Source of the DNA: Nitrosomonas marina
GTDB lineage: Bacteria > Pseudomonadota > Gammaproteobacteria > Burkholderiales > Nitrosomonadaceae
Direction: 5' to 3'
NCBI RefSeq assembly: GCF_900111605.1
Contig: NZ_FOIA01000011.1
Location: forward strand, 37,375-101,374
DNA: 64,000 nucleotides
Shown here: one piece after another, positions 44,872 through 53,326 of the stretch
How positions within the stretch are numbered: position 1 is the stretch's first letter
Layout of the letters: each line of letters opens with the position of its first letter
Notes under the pieces: model-generated
Databases searched by the model: none
The model's input: only the letters and a program-made list of their open reading frames with translations
Told to the model about the DNA's origin: nothing
Made by a program: the position numbers and the translations under genes

Positions 44872-45688
44872 GCTGTGTTGAAACAATCGCTCTTTTCGCC
44901 TTTACTGCACAGTGATGACTACGTTTGATCCAATCGAACCATGCCGGCATACCAGTCCCCAGGGTGGCTGATACCTGAATGATTTGCAGCGACGGATTGA
45001 CCCGATGCGCATATTCGATTACGCGACAAACATCAAATGACAGATAAGGCAGCAAATCGCATTTATTCAACAGCATTAAATCCGCTGCACGAAACATATC
45101 CGGATATTTGAGCGGTTTATCCTCGCCTTCAGTCACCGACAGAATTACCACCTTATGCGCTTCACCCAGATCAAATCCAGCCGGACAGACCAGGTTGCCG
45201 ACATTTTCGATAAAAAGTGCACTGTTTTCCTGCAAATCGAGTCGCTGAATGGCATGCCCCACCATGTGTGCGTCAAGATGGCATCCCTTGCCGGTATTGA
45301 TTTGCAGCGCCTGTACACCGGTTGCGCGAACCCGCATTGCATCCTGATCGGTCTGCTGATCGCCTTCTATAACCGCAATCGACAAGTCACTCTGCAAAGC
45401 CCTGATAGTCTCGACCAGCAGCGTGGTTTTACCGGAACCGGGGCTCGACACAAGATTCAACATCAAAATACCATGTTCCGCCAGAAGTTGACGGTTGGTT
45501 TGCGCATACCTGTCATTTTTAGCCAGAACAGCCCGTTCGATTCTGACCCGGCGCGATTCGCCCACATCAGATACGCCGTGTTCATGCACATGCGCACGCC
45601 TGCTCCCTGAATAGTCGTGATCGTGTTGGTGCAAGATTGTCCCATCCACATGAACCTGATCCGATCCGCAACCACATGTTGTACACAT
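44858..45688 (-). CDS. hypB: Hydrogenase nickel incorporation GTPase HypB
   Basis: A 276-residue protein. The N-terminal nickel-binding motif CTTCGCGS is followed by a histidine-rich linker (QHDHDYSGSRRAHVHEHG) that may store nickel. The GTPase domain has Walker A SSPGSGKTTLLVET, switch residues (IENVGNLVCPAGFDLGE) and the base-specific NKCD (MLLNKCDLLPYL). It inserts nickel into the large subunit together with HypA, which is 10 bases upstream. It overlaps hypF downstream. Confidence 0.95.
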   Translation of the reverse strand: MCTTCGCGSDQVHVDGTILHQHDHDYSGSRRAHVHEHGVSDVGESRRVRIERAVLAKNDRYAQTNRQLLAEHGILMLNLVSSPGSGKTTLLVETIRALQSDLSIAVIEGDQQTDQDAMRVRATGVQALQINTGKGCHLDAHMVGHAIQRLDLQENSALFIENVGNLVCPAGFDLGEAHKVVILSVTEGEDKPLKYPDMFRAADLMLLNKCDLLPYLSFDVCRVIEYAHRVNPSLQIIQVSATLGTGMPAWFDWIKRSHHCAVKAKRAIVSTQHASD

Positions 45689-45697
45689 TGCCCGCTC

Positions 45698-46039
45698 CTA
45701 CTCTACTTCCATTTCTGAAATCCGTATTTCATTGCCACGAATTACATCTGTCGCATAACAGCCGCAATTCGGACAGGCATCATACAGGGTACTGATAGCC
45801 GCTTCGCAACCACATTGCACGCAGCGACAGCGACCGGGTATATCGATGATTTCCAGCACCGCCTGTTGCGCGACGGTACCGTCAACAACAGTGGAAAAAC
45901 AAAACCGCAATGCGTCTTTCTCAACGCATGACAGCTGTCCAATTTCAACCCATACCGTTTTTACCCGAATAAATCCCTGTTCGGCTGCAGACTCTTCGAT
46001 TATCTGCAACATATTTTCGGCCAGCGACAGTTCATGCAT
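45698..46039 (-). CDS. hypA: Hydrogenase nickel metallochaperone HypA
   Basis: A 113-residue protein beginning MHELSLAENM, the conserved HypA N terminus that binds nickel (His2). The zinc site is two CxxC pairs, CVQC and CPNC (around residues 73-76 and 89-92). It is the first gene of the hypABF run; HypA and HypB transfer nickel to the hydrogenase large subunit. Size is normal. Confidence 0.95.
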   Translation of the reverse strand: MHELSLAENMLQIIEESAAEQGFIRVKTVWVEIGQLSCVEKDALRFCFSTVVDGTVAQQAVLEIIDIPGRCRCVQCGCEAAISTLYDACPNCGCYATDVIRGNEIRISEMEVE

Positions 46040-46148
46040 TTCTCATCCCTAATCCCATTCTACTCATATTACCGAACAGCGTAATACTGGCTGTGTTCAT
46101 TGTGGCATACTATGGCACTACATTGACAACAATAACAGTGTTGCACGA

Positions 46149-46604
46149 TCAATCAAACAGCACCCTCGAATGTTTGTATCGCCGATCTATAAACCGTATC
46201 GCCAATTCAAGATTTTTTGCAGCCTTTTCACTCAACCTGTCTCCCAAGGCAAAATTATAACCGCGAATCCGCAATAAGAAAGCAGCCGGCGCATCGCGTT
46301 GATAAACCAGCTGGTAAACATACAGCAGTGCGGCCGGCGTTAATGCATGGCTGGTATAACTGTCATCCTTTTGTGCACAAATGGTTGAAAACACGAATGG
46401 CTCAGTACAGCTGACATCCGCATCAACAAAGATAACCTCATCTTGTCCCTGCAGATCGGTCACATGCTCGACCAGCAATTGCATATCACTACGGCAGCTG
46501 ACATTTTCGCATTCGGACAGGACGGTTTTTTCCACACACAATAACCCAAGCACATCGTCACCCCGACCTGGATTGCCATAGCCAAAAATAAGCAGACGCT
46601 TCAC
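46149..46604 (-). CDS. hoxW: [NiFe]-hydrogenase maturation endopeptidase HoxW
   Basis: A 151-residue HyaD/HoxW-type protease: LIFGYGNPGRGDDVLGLL with the nickel-binding residues (Asp of GRGDD) and a central EVIFVDADVSCTEPF, then YTSHALTPAALLYVYQLVY containing the second ligand, His. It would remove the C-terminal tail of HoxH after nickel insertion. The GTG at 46604 is used as the start because the family motif follows after five residues; the nearest upstream in-frame start (TTG) would extend into the divergent DUF2905 gene. It is separated from hypA by 109 bases. Confidence 0.85.
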   Translation of the reverse strand: MKRLLIFGYGNPGRGDDVLGLLCVEKTVLSECENVSCRSDMQLLVEHVTDLQGQDEVIFVDADVSCTEPFVFSTICAQKDDSYTSHALTPAALLYVYQLVYQRDAPAAFLLRIRGYNFALGDRLSEKAAKNLELAIRFIDRRYKHSRVLFD

Positions 46605-46667
46605 AGTTTGAGAAGATAAAATCCGTTTGTTAGTATATTGCTTTGTTTTCTCATATTCTTGGAAACG

Positions 46668-46871
46668 ATGCAACAACTGCTGATTACGCTTGGAATCATA
46701 TTGTTAATTATCGGTGTGGCTTGGCCAGTATTGTCCAAACTGCCTTTCGGCCGTTTGCCGGGCGATATTTATATCGAGAAAGAAAACTTTACGTTTTATT
46801 TCCCCCTGACAACCGGCCTGCTGATTTCAATCATCCTGTCCGTATTGTTATGGTTCTTGACGCGTAAATGA
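46668..46871 (+). CDS. DUF2905 small membrane protein
   Basis: A 67-residue protein with two hydrophobic segments (MQQLLITLGIILLIIGVAWPVL and the FPLTTGLLISIILSVLLWFL part) connected by the family's LPGDI loop (FGRLPGDIYIEKENFTFYF). The start is at 46668, after GGAAAC. It diverges from hoxW across a very short shared promoter region. Function of DUF2905 is unknown. Confidence 0.9.
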   Translation: MQQLLITLGIILLIIGVAWPVLSKLPFGRLPGDIYIEKENFTFYFPLTTGLLISIILSVLLWFLTRK

Positions 46872-47194
46872 TACCGGACAAGCACATTTTATTTGCCGCT
46901 CCGGTTTAGCTGTGTAGAGCGGCCATTAAATAATGCTGAGGCATCTAATACCAGGTCAAAATCGACAACGAGTATTCAAGCTATTGGATATTGCAGTCAA
47001 TAGTGCGTAAACTGTTCAAGTCAACAGTTATTTTGGAGGCATGGCTGCATCGGTCAATTGAACTGCCGCACACTTAGATAACGGCTTTCATGAATGATTC
47101 GCACTGCAAGCAGACATATGACTACCCTGGTACTTTATCAATATGATATTGCTAGAGTACTAGTAAACTGCATAATTTGAAAGGAGAAAACACA
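46872..47194. other. Intergenic region with a MITE remnant
   Basis: 323 bases without a gene. It holds the MITE derivative at 47131-47163 and the AAGGAG of the next gene. Confidence 0.5.
47131..47163. repeat. MITE remnant (29 bp plus CTAG)
   Basis: 47131-47152 matches the left terminal repeat of the 27.2-kb MITE (one mismatch in TACTTTATCA) including the inner TATTGC, and is then joined directly to the outer right end TAGAGTA and CTAG at 47160-47163. It is an internally deleted copy. The left flank is CTGG instead of CTAG. Confidence 0.65.
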
Positions 47195-47539
47195 ATGTCG
47201 ACAGTTACTTTTGAAGTCAAAACCTATGAGATCAAAATTGCACGCGAACTCACCGCTATGTCAGGCGGAGTAACATCCAAATTTCCCGCATATATTTTAT
47301 GCAGGGGCGATAACTATCACGTCGTAATTTATATTCTGAACGACAGCAGTCCGGTACCTTCCAACACATTCATTCCGGAACGTAAGCGCGGCACGATCTT
47401 TGCTCCAAAATGGCAATATGAGTGGTTTGTCGATCTGTTACGTAATGAGAAACCGGTTTATTGCTATCTGAACAGCCAGTCGCCGGACTGGAATGCGCTT
47501 TACACGGGCCAGGAACCCGTTGGTGAACACGAAATGTAA
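47195..47539 (+). CDS. Small protein of unknown function
   Basis: A 114-residue soluble protein starting MSTVTFEVKTYEIKIARELTAMSGG, with strong AAAGGAG ribosome binding site. Beta-rich with aromatic residues (YHVVIYILNDSSPVPSNTFIPE, WQYEWFVDLLRNEKPVYCYLN). I do not recognise its family. It is preceded by a MITE remnant and followed by a 256-base gap. Confidence 0.7.
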   Translation: MSTVTFEVKTYEIKIARELTAMSGGVTSKFPAYILCRGDNYHVVIYILNDSSPVPSNTFIPERKRGTIFAPKWQYEWFVDLLRNEKPVYCYLNSQSPDWNALYTGQEPVGEHEM

Positions 47540-47795
47540 ATTATAGTTTCGGTCGCGAATCTGTTCATGATAGATGACCTTGATTATAAGGCATGATGAC
47601 CGAGTCCGACACCGCCGTTTAAACCCGGTGCTAAAGCGGTAGCAGCAGCTTCTACTCACAAACAATCATTTTACAAACTTACATACAACCAGTTCATGTC
47701 GGCGGGCTTAGGACTCTTGTGTATTTCTTTCTATTGCTGTCATGTCATACAAGAGCTTAGCAGCAATCAACTGAATACGTTTTTCATAATGCATT

Positions 47796-49910
47796 TTATT
47801 GCATGTTGTGCGCTGTCTTTAAAAGCGAGACAATGGGAAAATTGTCATTTTCCTGCGCAATAGATAACGCACTCTGGCCAAGCACATTCCGTGCATGAAT
47901 ATTGGCCCCTTTCCCAAGTAAAATTTCAACGATAGCCGGCTGATTTTTCTGTACGGCAAACATAAGTGCGTTCGAGCCGTTCTGGTCGCTGACGTTTATA
48001 TCGAGCGACTGTTCAAGTAGATTAAAGACAATATCGTATTGCTCAAATACGATTGCGTTCATCAGTGCGGTTCGACCGATTCGATTCTGTTTATTGACAT
48101 CGGCTCGTCGCTTCAGCATCAGCTTCACGGTATCCAGATGCCCGTAAGAAGCCGCTATCATCAATGCAGTATCACCCAGTGAAGTATCTTGCGCATCGAC
48201 AGGCATGTTCGCATCCAGAAATAATCCAACCAGGTCTGTTTTACCATGCTCGGCCTGCAGAAAAAAATTCGTCAGATCGAAATCAATACCTTTTTCATTT
48301 AGCTGATAGCGCGCATTCGCTCTTTTTCTCGCTGCAAGTTCCTGTTGATCGAGCGCACGATCCATAGCAACTTTCATAGCCTGTGCCTGCTTGCGAACAT
48401 CGGCCAACAGGGCATCAACGGCATGATGACCTGGATTAATCTGCTTTGCTTTAATCAGATTAGACTGCGCAGTTTTCCAGTGTGATTGCGAAATAGCCTG
48501 TTTTGCCCGGCGGATAAAATGATGTTGAATACGTTCAATTCCTTGAATCGCTTCACTGTTGTCCGGCTGAATTTCAAGAATCTGTTGATACGTTGCAATC
48601 GCGTTATTGTCTTTCGGCAATGTCAAATGACTGTTCTGTTCCAGCGTAACAGCCTGAGCAAGCAGCATCTGCACAGTTTCATCAGGATGTTCGGCCTGCA
48701 ACTCAGTGGATTGATGCTGATATTTTTTTCCGCTGTCGTCGTTAGTATCAACAACATTGAATGTCACGCTCGCAGCTGCATGATTGGTCGTGGCTTTATG
48801 CTGATTTAGCCCATGAAAACCATCCTGGGGCAGTTCATTAACAGGAACCCAGATTTCAGATTGCGCGTTCACGGCGACCTCATTCGACTGCTCGCTGGGT
48901 TGCAGCACAAAGAATTGTTGAAAAACAATCACTGTCGTTATGGCTACAACTGCGGAAACAGCACCCGGATATATAAATAAAAGCCAGTTGCGGCTGCGTC
49001 CTGTGAAGCTCTCATGATGCTGTACGGGTACAGGACCATATGAAGGGTCCGGTTGCGGTTGCGCATCCAGATCCGGATTGACGGACTCTTGAATATTGCC
49101 CTGCAAGGAGGAGCATGCATCGTTTTCTTCGAGCAAGCTGAGTTCTGCAGCTTCAGCAATTTCCTGATCTGTAACCGTCGAATACTGCTTTCTGTCAGCC
49201 TGAAACAACGCCATACCGCAAATCGTATTGATATGCCACGGAATTCCGTTTGCAAGCGCGGCAACCGAACGAACTGCGCTCTCGGTAAAAATCGGCTTAC
49301 CCGTATACTGTACAACGTAAAAACGATGATCAATATAGTTCTTGACTTCAACGTCGCTGAAGGCATTCAGATAATGAATACCTTGAAATATGTTTTTATC
49401 CAGTGTTTGTAGTGCTGCGTTCAGCGATTTCTCCAGGCCGCCGCGACCAGCCAGAATGAGTAAAGCCGAATTTTTGCCGGCATTCCGCCTGGCAATGGTG
49501 TCCAGTAGCTTTACCAGCGTATCTATATCTATTTCATCGGTAGCGTCCATCTCATACACGGTTTTGCTGCAGTCACCCGCAGGGTTCTCACCGTCATCCC
49601 GAACCGCTGCGATCACACCGGAAAAATCATGTTGAGAAGGCTGGCTCAATTCCTGCATACCGACGTAGGCAGACAAATCTTTATAACAGATATCCGGTTC
49701 ATGTTGTATGACTGTCTTGACTGCGCGCGCAATCAAAGTCGACTTGCCTACACCTGCCGGCCCCAACAAGCAGACAATACCAGTCGACTGAGCTATTGAT
49801 TTGGTCAATCGATTGAAAACCAATTGGTGACTGTCCGGCAGATAAATGTTGTCTTGCCGGATCAACTGACTGAAAGGGTTCTTATACAACTTAAAAAACT
49901 GGCTATACAT
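47796..49910 (-). CDS. ExeA/GspA-like AAA ATPase with TPR-like and ankyrin repeats
   Basis: A 704-residue protein with a rare domain order. Residues 1-280 are an ExeA-type AAA ATPase (MYSQFFKLYKNPFSQ at the start, Walker A GPAGVGKST at 50-58, Walker B-like SALLILAGRGG). A transmembrane segment follows at about 315-340, so the N-terminal ATPase is cytoplasmic and the rest periplasmic. The periplasmic part has TPR-like repeats (YQQILEIQPDNSEAIQGIERIQ...) and, from about 555, four to five ankyrin repeats (GDTALMIAASYGHLDTVKLMLKR, RTALMNAIVFEQYDIVFNLLEQ, SNALMFAVQKNQPAIVEILLGKGANIHA). ExeA proteins transfer the type II secretin through peptidoglycan; the ankyrin end is unusual. An OmpA-type gene is downstream on the map (50.1 kb) in the same direction. 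Confidence 0.82.
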   Translation of the reverse strand: MYSQFFKLYKNPFSQLIRQDNIYLPDSHQLVFNRLTKSIAQSTGIVCLLGPAGVGKSTLIARAVKTVIQHEPDICYKDLSAYVGMQELSQPSQHDFSGVIAAVRDDGENPAGDCSKTVYEMDATDEIDIDTLVKLLDTIARRNAGKNSALLILAGRGGLEKSLNAALQTLDKNIFQGIHYLNAFSDVEVKNYIDHRFYVVQYTGKPIFTESAVRSVAALANGIPWHINTICGMALFQADRKQYSTVTDQEIAEAAELSLLEENDACSSLQGNIQESVNPDLDAQPQPDPSYGPVPVQHHESFTGRSRNWLLFIYPGAVSAVVAITTVIVFQQFFVLQPSEQSNEVAVNAQSEIWVPVNELPQDGFHGLNQHKATTNHAAASVTFNVVDTNDDSGKKYQHQSTELQAEHPDETVQMLLAQAVTLEQNSHLTLPKDNNAIATYQQILEIQPDNSEAIQGIERIQHHFIRRAKQAISQSHWKTAQSNLIKAKQINPGHHAVDALLADVRKQAQAMKVAMDRALDQQELAARKRANARYQLNEKGIDFDLTNFFLQAEHGKTDLVGLFLDANMPVDAQDTSLGDTALMIAASYGHLDTVKLMLKRRADVNKQNRIGRTALMNAIVFEQYDIVFNLLEQSLDINVSDQNGSNALMFAVQKNQPAIVEILLGKGANIHARNVLGQSALSIAQENDNFPIVSLLKTAHNMQ

Positions 49911-50073
49911 GTCATCGGTCTTCTTTTAATGCTATTCTTAAGTTACCAAGGGGAATATTATATCGTCAGGCCGATAAAACGGCCTTAAGCAGATTATCTA
50001 ACACAATATCCGTAAGCCTGGCAATCAGTTAGTACGGTTCCGTTTTCGAACCAGACTTACATAAGACAGGCAT

Positions 50074-50577
50074 TTATTTGCTTTCCACGACAACGATTTC
50101 TACTCTTCGGTTCTGCGCTCGTCCTTCAGGGTTGTCCCGTCCGTCTGGTGTTGTATTGGGAGCAATCGGATATTTCTGGCCATAGCCGCGCCGAGTGATT
50201 CTCAAATCATTGACACCGTAGGCAACCAGGGCATCTGCTACGGCATCAGCACGATTCATCGATAATCTCTCGTTATAATGACTATTACCGATTGAGTCCG
50301 TATGTCCTTCGATTAGAATGTGTCTGCTTGACGCCCTGGGATTTATTAGTATACTGCCAATATCAGACAGCTTTTCCTGCGCGGCGACTGTTAATTGACT
50401 GCTGTCGAATTCAAAATACACCTCGGGTAAAAACACGACTATGCCCTTTTCATGCTGTGCCGTTTTAAGACCCATGTCGCCGAGCAGTTCAAGCAATTGC
50501 CTGTTACTGTACTGACTGGCGCAACCTGCGGCCAGCAATGCCAATAAAAAGATGAAAAGCAGCGTTTCTTTATTCAT
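50074..50577 (-). CDS. OmpA-family peptidoglycan-binding lipoprotein
   Basis: A 167-residue protein with a signal ending in a lipobox (LAAGC), then an OmpA/Pal domain: FEFDSSQLTVAAQEKLSDIG, HILIEGHTDSIGNSHYNERLSMNRADAVADAL, VEIVVVESK at the end. It anchors the outer membrane to peptidoglycan. The start is the ATG at 50577 (MNKETLLF). It lies upstream of the ExeA-like gene in the direction of transcription. Confidence 0.9.
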   Translation of the reverse strand: MNKETLLFIFLLALLAAGCASQYSNRQLLELLGDMGLKTAQHEKGIVVFLPEVYFEFDSSQLTVAAQEKLSDIGSILINPRASSRHILIEGHTDSIGNSHYNERLSMNRADAVADALVAYGVNDLRITRRGYGQKYPIAPNTTPDGRDNPEGRAQNRRVEIVVVESK

Positions 50578-50742
50578 TGCGGTTCCATCTACCAATCAAA
50601 ATTACCGACCCAGAAATTACCCATGCACAATAGAGTATCTGTAACAGTCAGCCGAGCAAAAGTCCCGAACAACAGTTTTTGAAGCGGCTTGCTTTCAAGC
50701 TGTTTAAGCGCAGTGCCGCGATACCTGGCTAACCCGTTCCTG

Positions 50743-51321
50743 TCAATCCGGCCTGTCATCCAGAATTTTTGAAATCGTAAACGCTCCACGCAACTCGCCC
50801 AGCCTGTAACCAGTGGCTTCATCGCGGGGATATTTCTCTGCCAGAGCGGCTTGCACCGGTTCTGCAATCTGTTCCCCATGGCAAGCCAGGCAAACACCGT
50901 CAATCGGTATCGCCTTCATAAACCGGTAGCGTATTTCATCCTCACGTGACTCAATCATGCTGCGCTGAAGACTGACGGCCGCCGCGCCCGACGCCAACTG
51001 CTGTTCAAACGCGAGTAGCGTGGCACGTTCCCATTCATCAGGCCGGTTTGCCGGATTGCGCAATTTCAGACTGATACGCCCCACTGACCACCCATCTTTT
51101 GACAGTTCCTCGGCGATACGGGGTGCGCTGACATTACACACCGATATTGCGCTGGCCGGCCCGCCCGCCTCGATCGCTGCTTTCAGTCGCGCCTTGAGTT
51201 GCATACCTAATTGCGCCGCAAGCTGCTTTGATTTTTCTTCAAGCTGTTCTGTATCGACTTGCTCTGCAGCCAGATGAACCGATAATGACAGTAACAGAAT
51301 TGCTAACGTTATGTTGCGCAT
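50743..51321 (-). CDS. DUF3365 haem-binding periplasmic protein
   Basis: A 192-residue protein with a Sec signal (about 1-20) and a single c-type haem motif CLACH (about residue 144) within VCLACHGEQIAEPVQAALAEKYPRDEATGYRLGELRGAF. This is the pattern of DUF3365 (Tll0287-like) redox or sensor domains. It may sense redox state or NO in the periplasm. It starts 15 bases after the PagL-like gene ends. Confidence 0.85.
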   Translation of the reverse strand: MRNITLAILLLSLSVHLAAEQVDTEQLEEKSKQLAAQLGMQLKARLKAAIEAGGPASAISVCNVSAPRIAEELSKDGWSVGRISLKLRNPANRPDEWERATLLAFEQQLASGAAAVSLQRSMIESREDEIRYRFMKAIPIDGVCLACHGEQIAEPVQAALAEKYPRDEATGYRLGELRGAFTISKILDDRPD

Positions 51322-51336
51322 GGTTCCTCCTCGCAT

Positions 51337-51906
51337 TTAAAAAACATAACCAAGGCGTGCGCCCAGAGTATCCATTCCTTCGTTCTCGCTCGCTGTGTAG
51401 GCATTGGAGACATGGTCAAAATAGACAGAAAAAGTAGTTCTTGATGTCAAAAAATATCCAATTTCTAATGGAATGTGAAAAAGTACGCGCGATCCCAGCG
51501 CTTTCCTGCCGACATGCGTCGAATGAAGCTTTCCATCATGAACAGCCGCGCCAACACCGGTGACGACAAAAATACCCGAACTGAGGTTATATTGCCACAG
51601 AATATCGAAGTAGCCCTTTGAAGTATCACCATTCGTGTTGATTGAACCGCCCAGCGCAGGCCGCAGCTTGCCGCCCAGAACATCAAGAGAAGGCGCTAGT
51701 ACCACTTCAATATTGAGATCGACACCGTTTTCGCGGTGAAATCCGCTCCAAAGATCGCCCACATCATGCGCCAGCACGCCAAACTTTAACTGATGAATCA
51801 GACCGGCAGCCGACTGCCGATCATTTTCCGCTGCATGAGGCGTCTGCATCACCAATATACTCAAAATTAAAACAATCAGTATCTGCCACACAGACGAAAT
51901 AGCCAT
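51337..51906 (-). CDS. PagL-like lipid A 3-O-deacylase
   Basis: A 189-residue outer-membrane beta-barrel with a signal peptide. The active-site motif is FDHVSNAYTA (His and Ser) followed by the C-terminal NEGMDTLGARLGYVF ending in phenylalanine, as outer-membrane proteins do. PagL removes the 3-O-acyl chain of lipid A, which modulates membrane properties and frees fatty acids. Start chosen at the ATG at 51906 with GAGAG upstream; a TTG eight codons earlier is possible. It lies just before the DUF3365 gene in the same direction. Confidence 0.82.
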   Translation of the reverse strand: MAISSVWQILIVLILSILVMQTPHAAENDRQSAAGLIHQLKFGVLAHDVGDLWSGFHRENGVDLNIEVVLAPSLDVLGGKLRPALGGSINTNGDTSKGYFDILWQYNLSSGIFVVTGVGAAVHDGKLHSTHVGRKALGSRVLFHIPLEIGYFLTSRTTFSVYFDHVSNAYTASENEGMDTLGARLGYVF

Positions 51907-52374
51907 AGCCACGCTCTCTCTGATTTTCAACAGCCTGTTAAATACGAGCCTACCATATATGAAACAACTGCTTCATTCAACAGCTCGGCAACCCGAACAG
52001 TTTGCACATTCACAGGTACGCCTATTCGATTGCGCGAATCAATAGTTTGATCGGCATTCGGCAACACATGTAAATTGAAGAAACGCAAGCCTTACAATTA
52101 GCCTGTGCCTGCCCTAAAACGAAGATATTGCTTGCAATTCGCAACGATCCGTCAGAAGAAAATACCTCATCCGGTTATCTTACCGTACATCCCCATTATC
52201 ACTACAATTTTATATCCATGTTGACAGGTCAACATATATTTGTTCCATCATTTATGTAATAATTTCTTTGCGTTGGAAATTTAAATAAAATCTCAAAACA
52301 AAAAACTTCCTGTAATTTCTCTCGCAGATTCGAAACCAGGGTTAAATTATTTCATTAATTTCAGGGTGATGCAT
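51907..52374. other. Divergent intergenic region, 468 bp
   Basis: Between the PagL-like and aquaporin genes. No gene seen. The part 52230-52330 is AT-rich and may contain the aquaporin promoter. Confidence 0.5.
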
Positions 52375-53079
52375 ATGACTCCTTTTATAGGCGAATTGGT
52401 TGGAACCTTTATATTGGTTTTATTGGGCAATGGCGTCGTTGCCAATGTCGTTCTCAACAAATCCAAAGGCATGAATGCCGGCTGGCTAACCATTGCGGCC
52501 GGCTGGGGTATTGCACTTTTTGTCGCAGTCTACGCGGTTGCGGCTTCCAGCGGCGCGCATTTGAATCCTGCCGTCAGCATTGGTCTGGCAGCGGCCGGAA
52601 AATTTGCCTGGGCGGATGTGCCGGGCTATGCCATTGCGCAAATGCTAGGTGCAATGCTCGGCGCGTTGATCGTATGGATTACGTATCGACAGCATTTTGA
52701 TCAGACAACCGATCCGGATGCGCAACTGGCCGCCTTTTGTACCGGGCCTGCGATCAGAAATCCGGTTCACAATATTGTAACTGAAGCTGTAGGTACCTTT
52801 GTGCTGGTTTTCGGCATCATGATGATTGTATCGCCGCAAACCAGCCTGGGTGCACTGGACGCACTGCCTGTGGCACTGCTGCTGTTCGGTATTGGCCTAT
52901 CGTTGGGCGGCCCCACGGGATTCGCCGTCAATCCCGCTCGCGACCTGGGCCCGCGCATCATGCATGCAATCCTTCCAATACCGAATAAACGGGACAGCGA
53001 CTGGGGTTACGCGTATGTCCCAGTTGTTGGGGGTATCCTCGGGGGGCTTTTAGCCGCCGTTGTGTACAGCATTTTATAA
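52375..53079 (+). CDS. Aquaglyceroporin / MIP-family channel
   Basis: A 234-residue channel of the MIP family with six hydrophobic segments and both NPA-type motifs: HLNPAVSIGL and GFAVNPARDLGPR. The asymmetry and the D in NPARD suggest a glycerol-facilitator-like channel, though selectivity cannot be assigned. Start at 52375 with AGGGTG 8 bases upstream; an ATG two codons earlier also possible. Transcribed alone, convergent with the hox operon. Confidence 0.92.
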   Translation: MTPFIGELVGTFILVLLGNGVVANVVLNKSKGMNAGWLTIAAGWGIALFVAVYAVAASSGAHLNPAVSIGLAAAGKFAWADVPGYAIAQMLGAMLGALIVWITYRQHFDQTTDPDAQLAAFCTGPAIRNPVHNIVTEAVGTFVLVFGIMMIVSPQTSLGALDALPVALLLFGIGLSLGGPTGFAVNPARDLGPRIMHAILPIPNKRDSDWGYAYVPVVGGILGGLLAAVVYSIL

Positions 53080-53083
53080 CAAA

Positions 53084-53128
53084 AAAAATCCCAAACCGGC
53101 ACGGGATACGCGAACCCCATGCCGGTTT
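53084..53128 (-). terminator. Rho-independent terminator of the hox operon
   Basis: Inverted repeat AAACCGGCA (53093-53101) and TGCCGGTTT (53120-53128). On the minus strand the stem is followed by GGGATTTTTTTTG (53081-53092), a good T tract, so it terminates minus-strand transcription, about 200 bases beyond hoxH. It may also act on the aquaporin transcript. Confidence 0.65.
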
Positions 53129-53326
53129 GCCAACCGACGCATTATCAAAACCATGTGAAACCGATTCAGAGCGCCAAGGCGAGACACGAAATATTGCCGC
53201 CACTGGAGTTGAAAACAACCTGCTGCTGTCTTCAGGCAATATCAGTCTCAAGCAATCTGTCAAAGTATCCGTTAACAAATAAGGCATTTCTAATTACGCC
53301 TTATACTACAAATGTATTCAATTTAA
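53129..53326. other. Segment between terminator and hoxH
   Basis: About 200 bases with no convincing gene; it would be the 3' untranslated part of the hox transcript. Confidence 0.4.

Noticed and set aside
49966..49986. Short AGGCCG/CGGCCT hairpin upstream of the ExeA-like gene
   Set aside because: Only six base pairs and no T tract in either direction; not convincing as a terminator.
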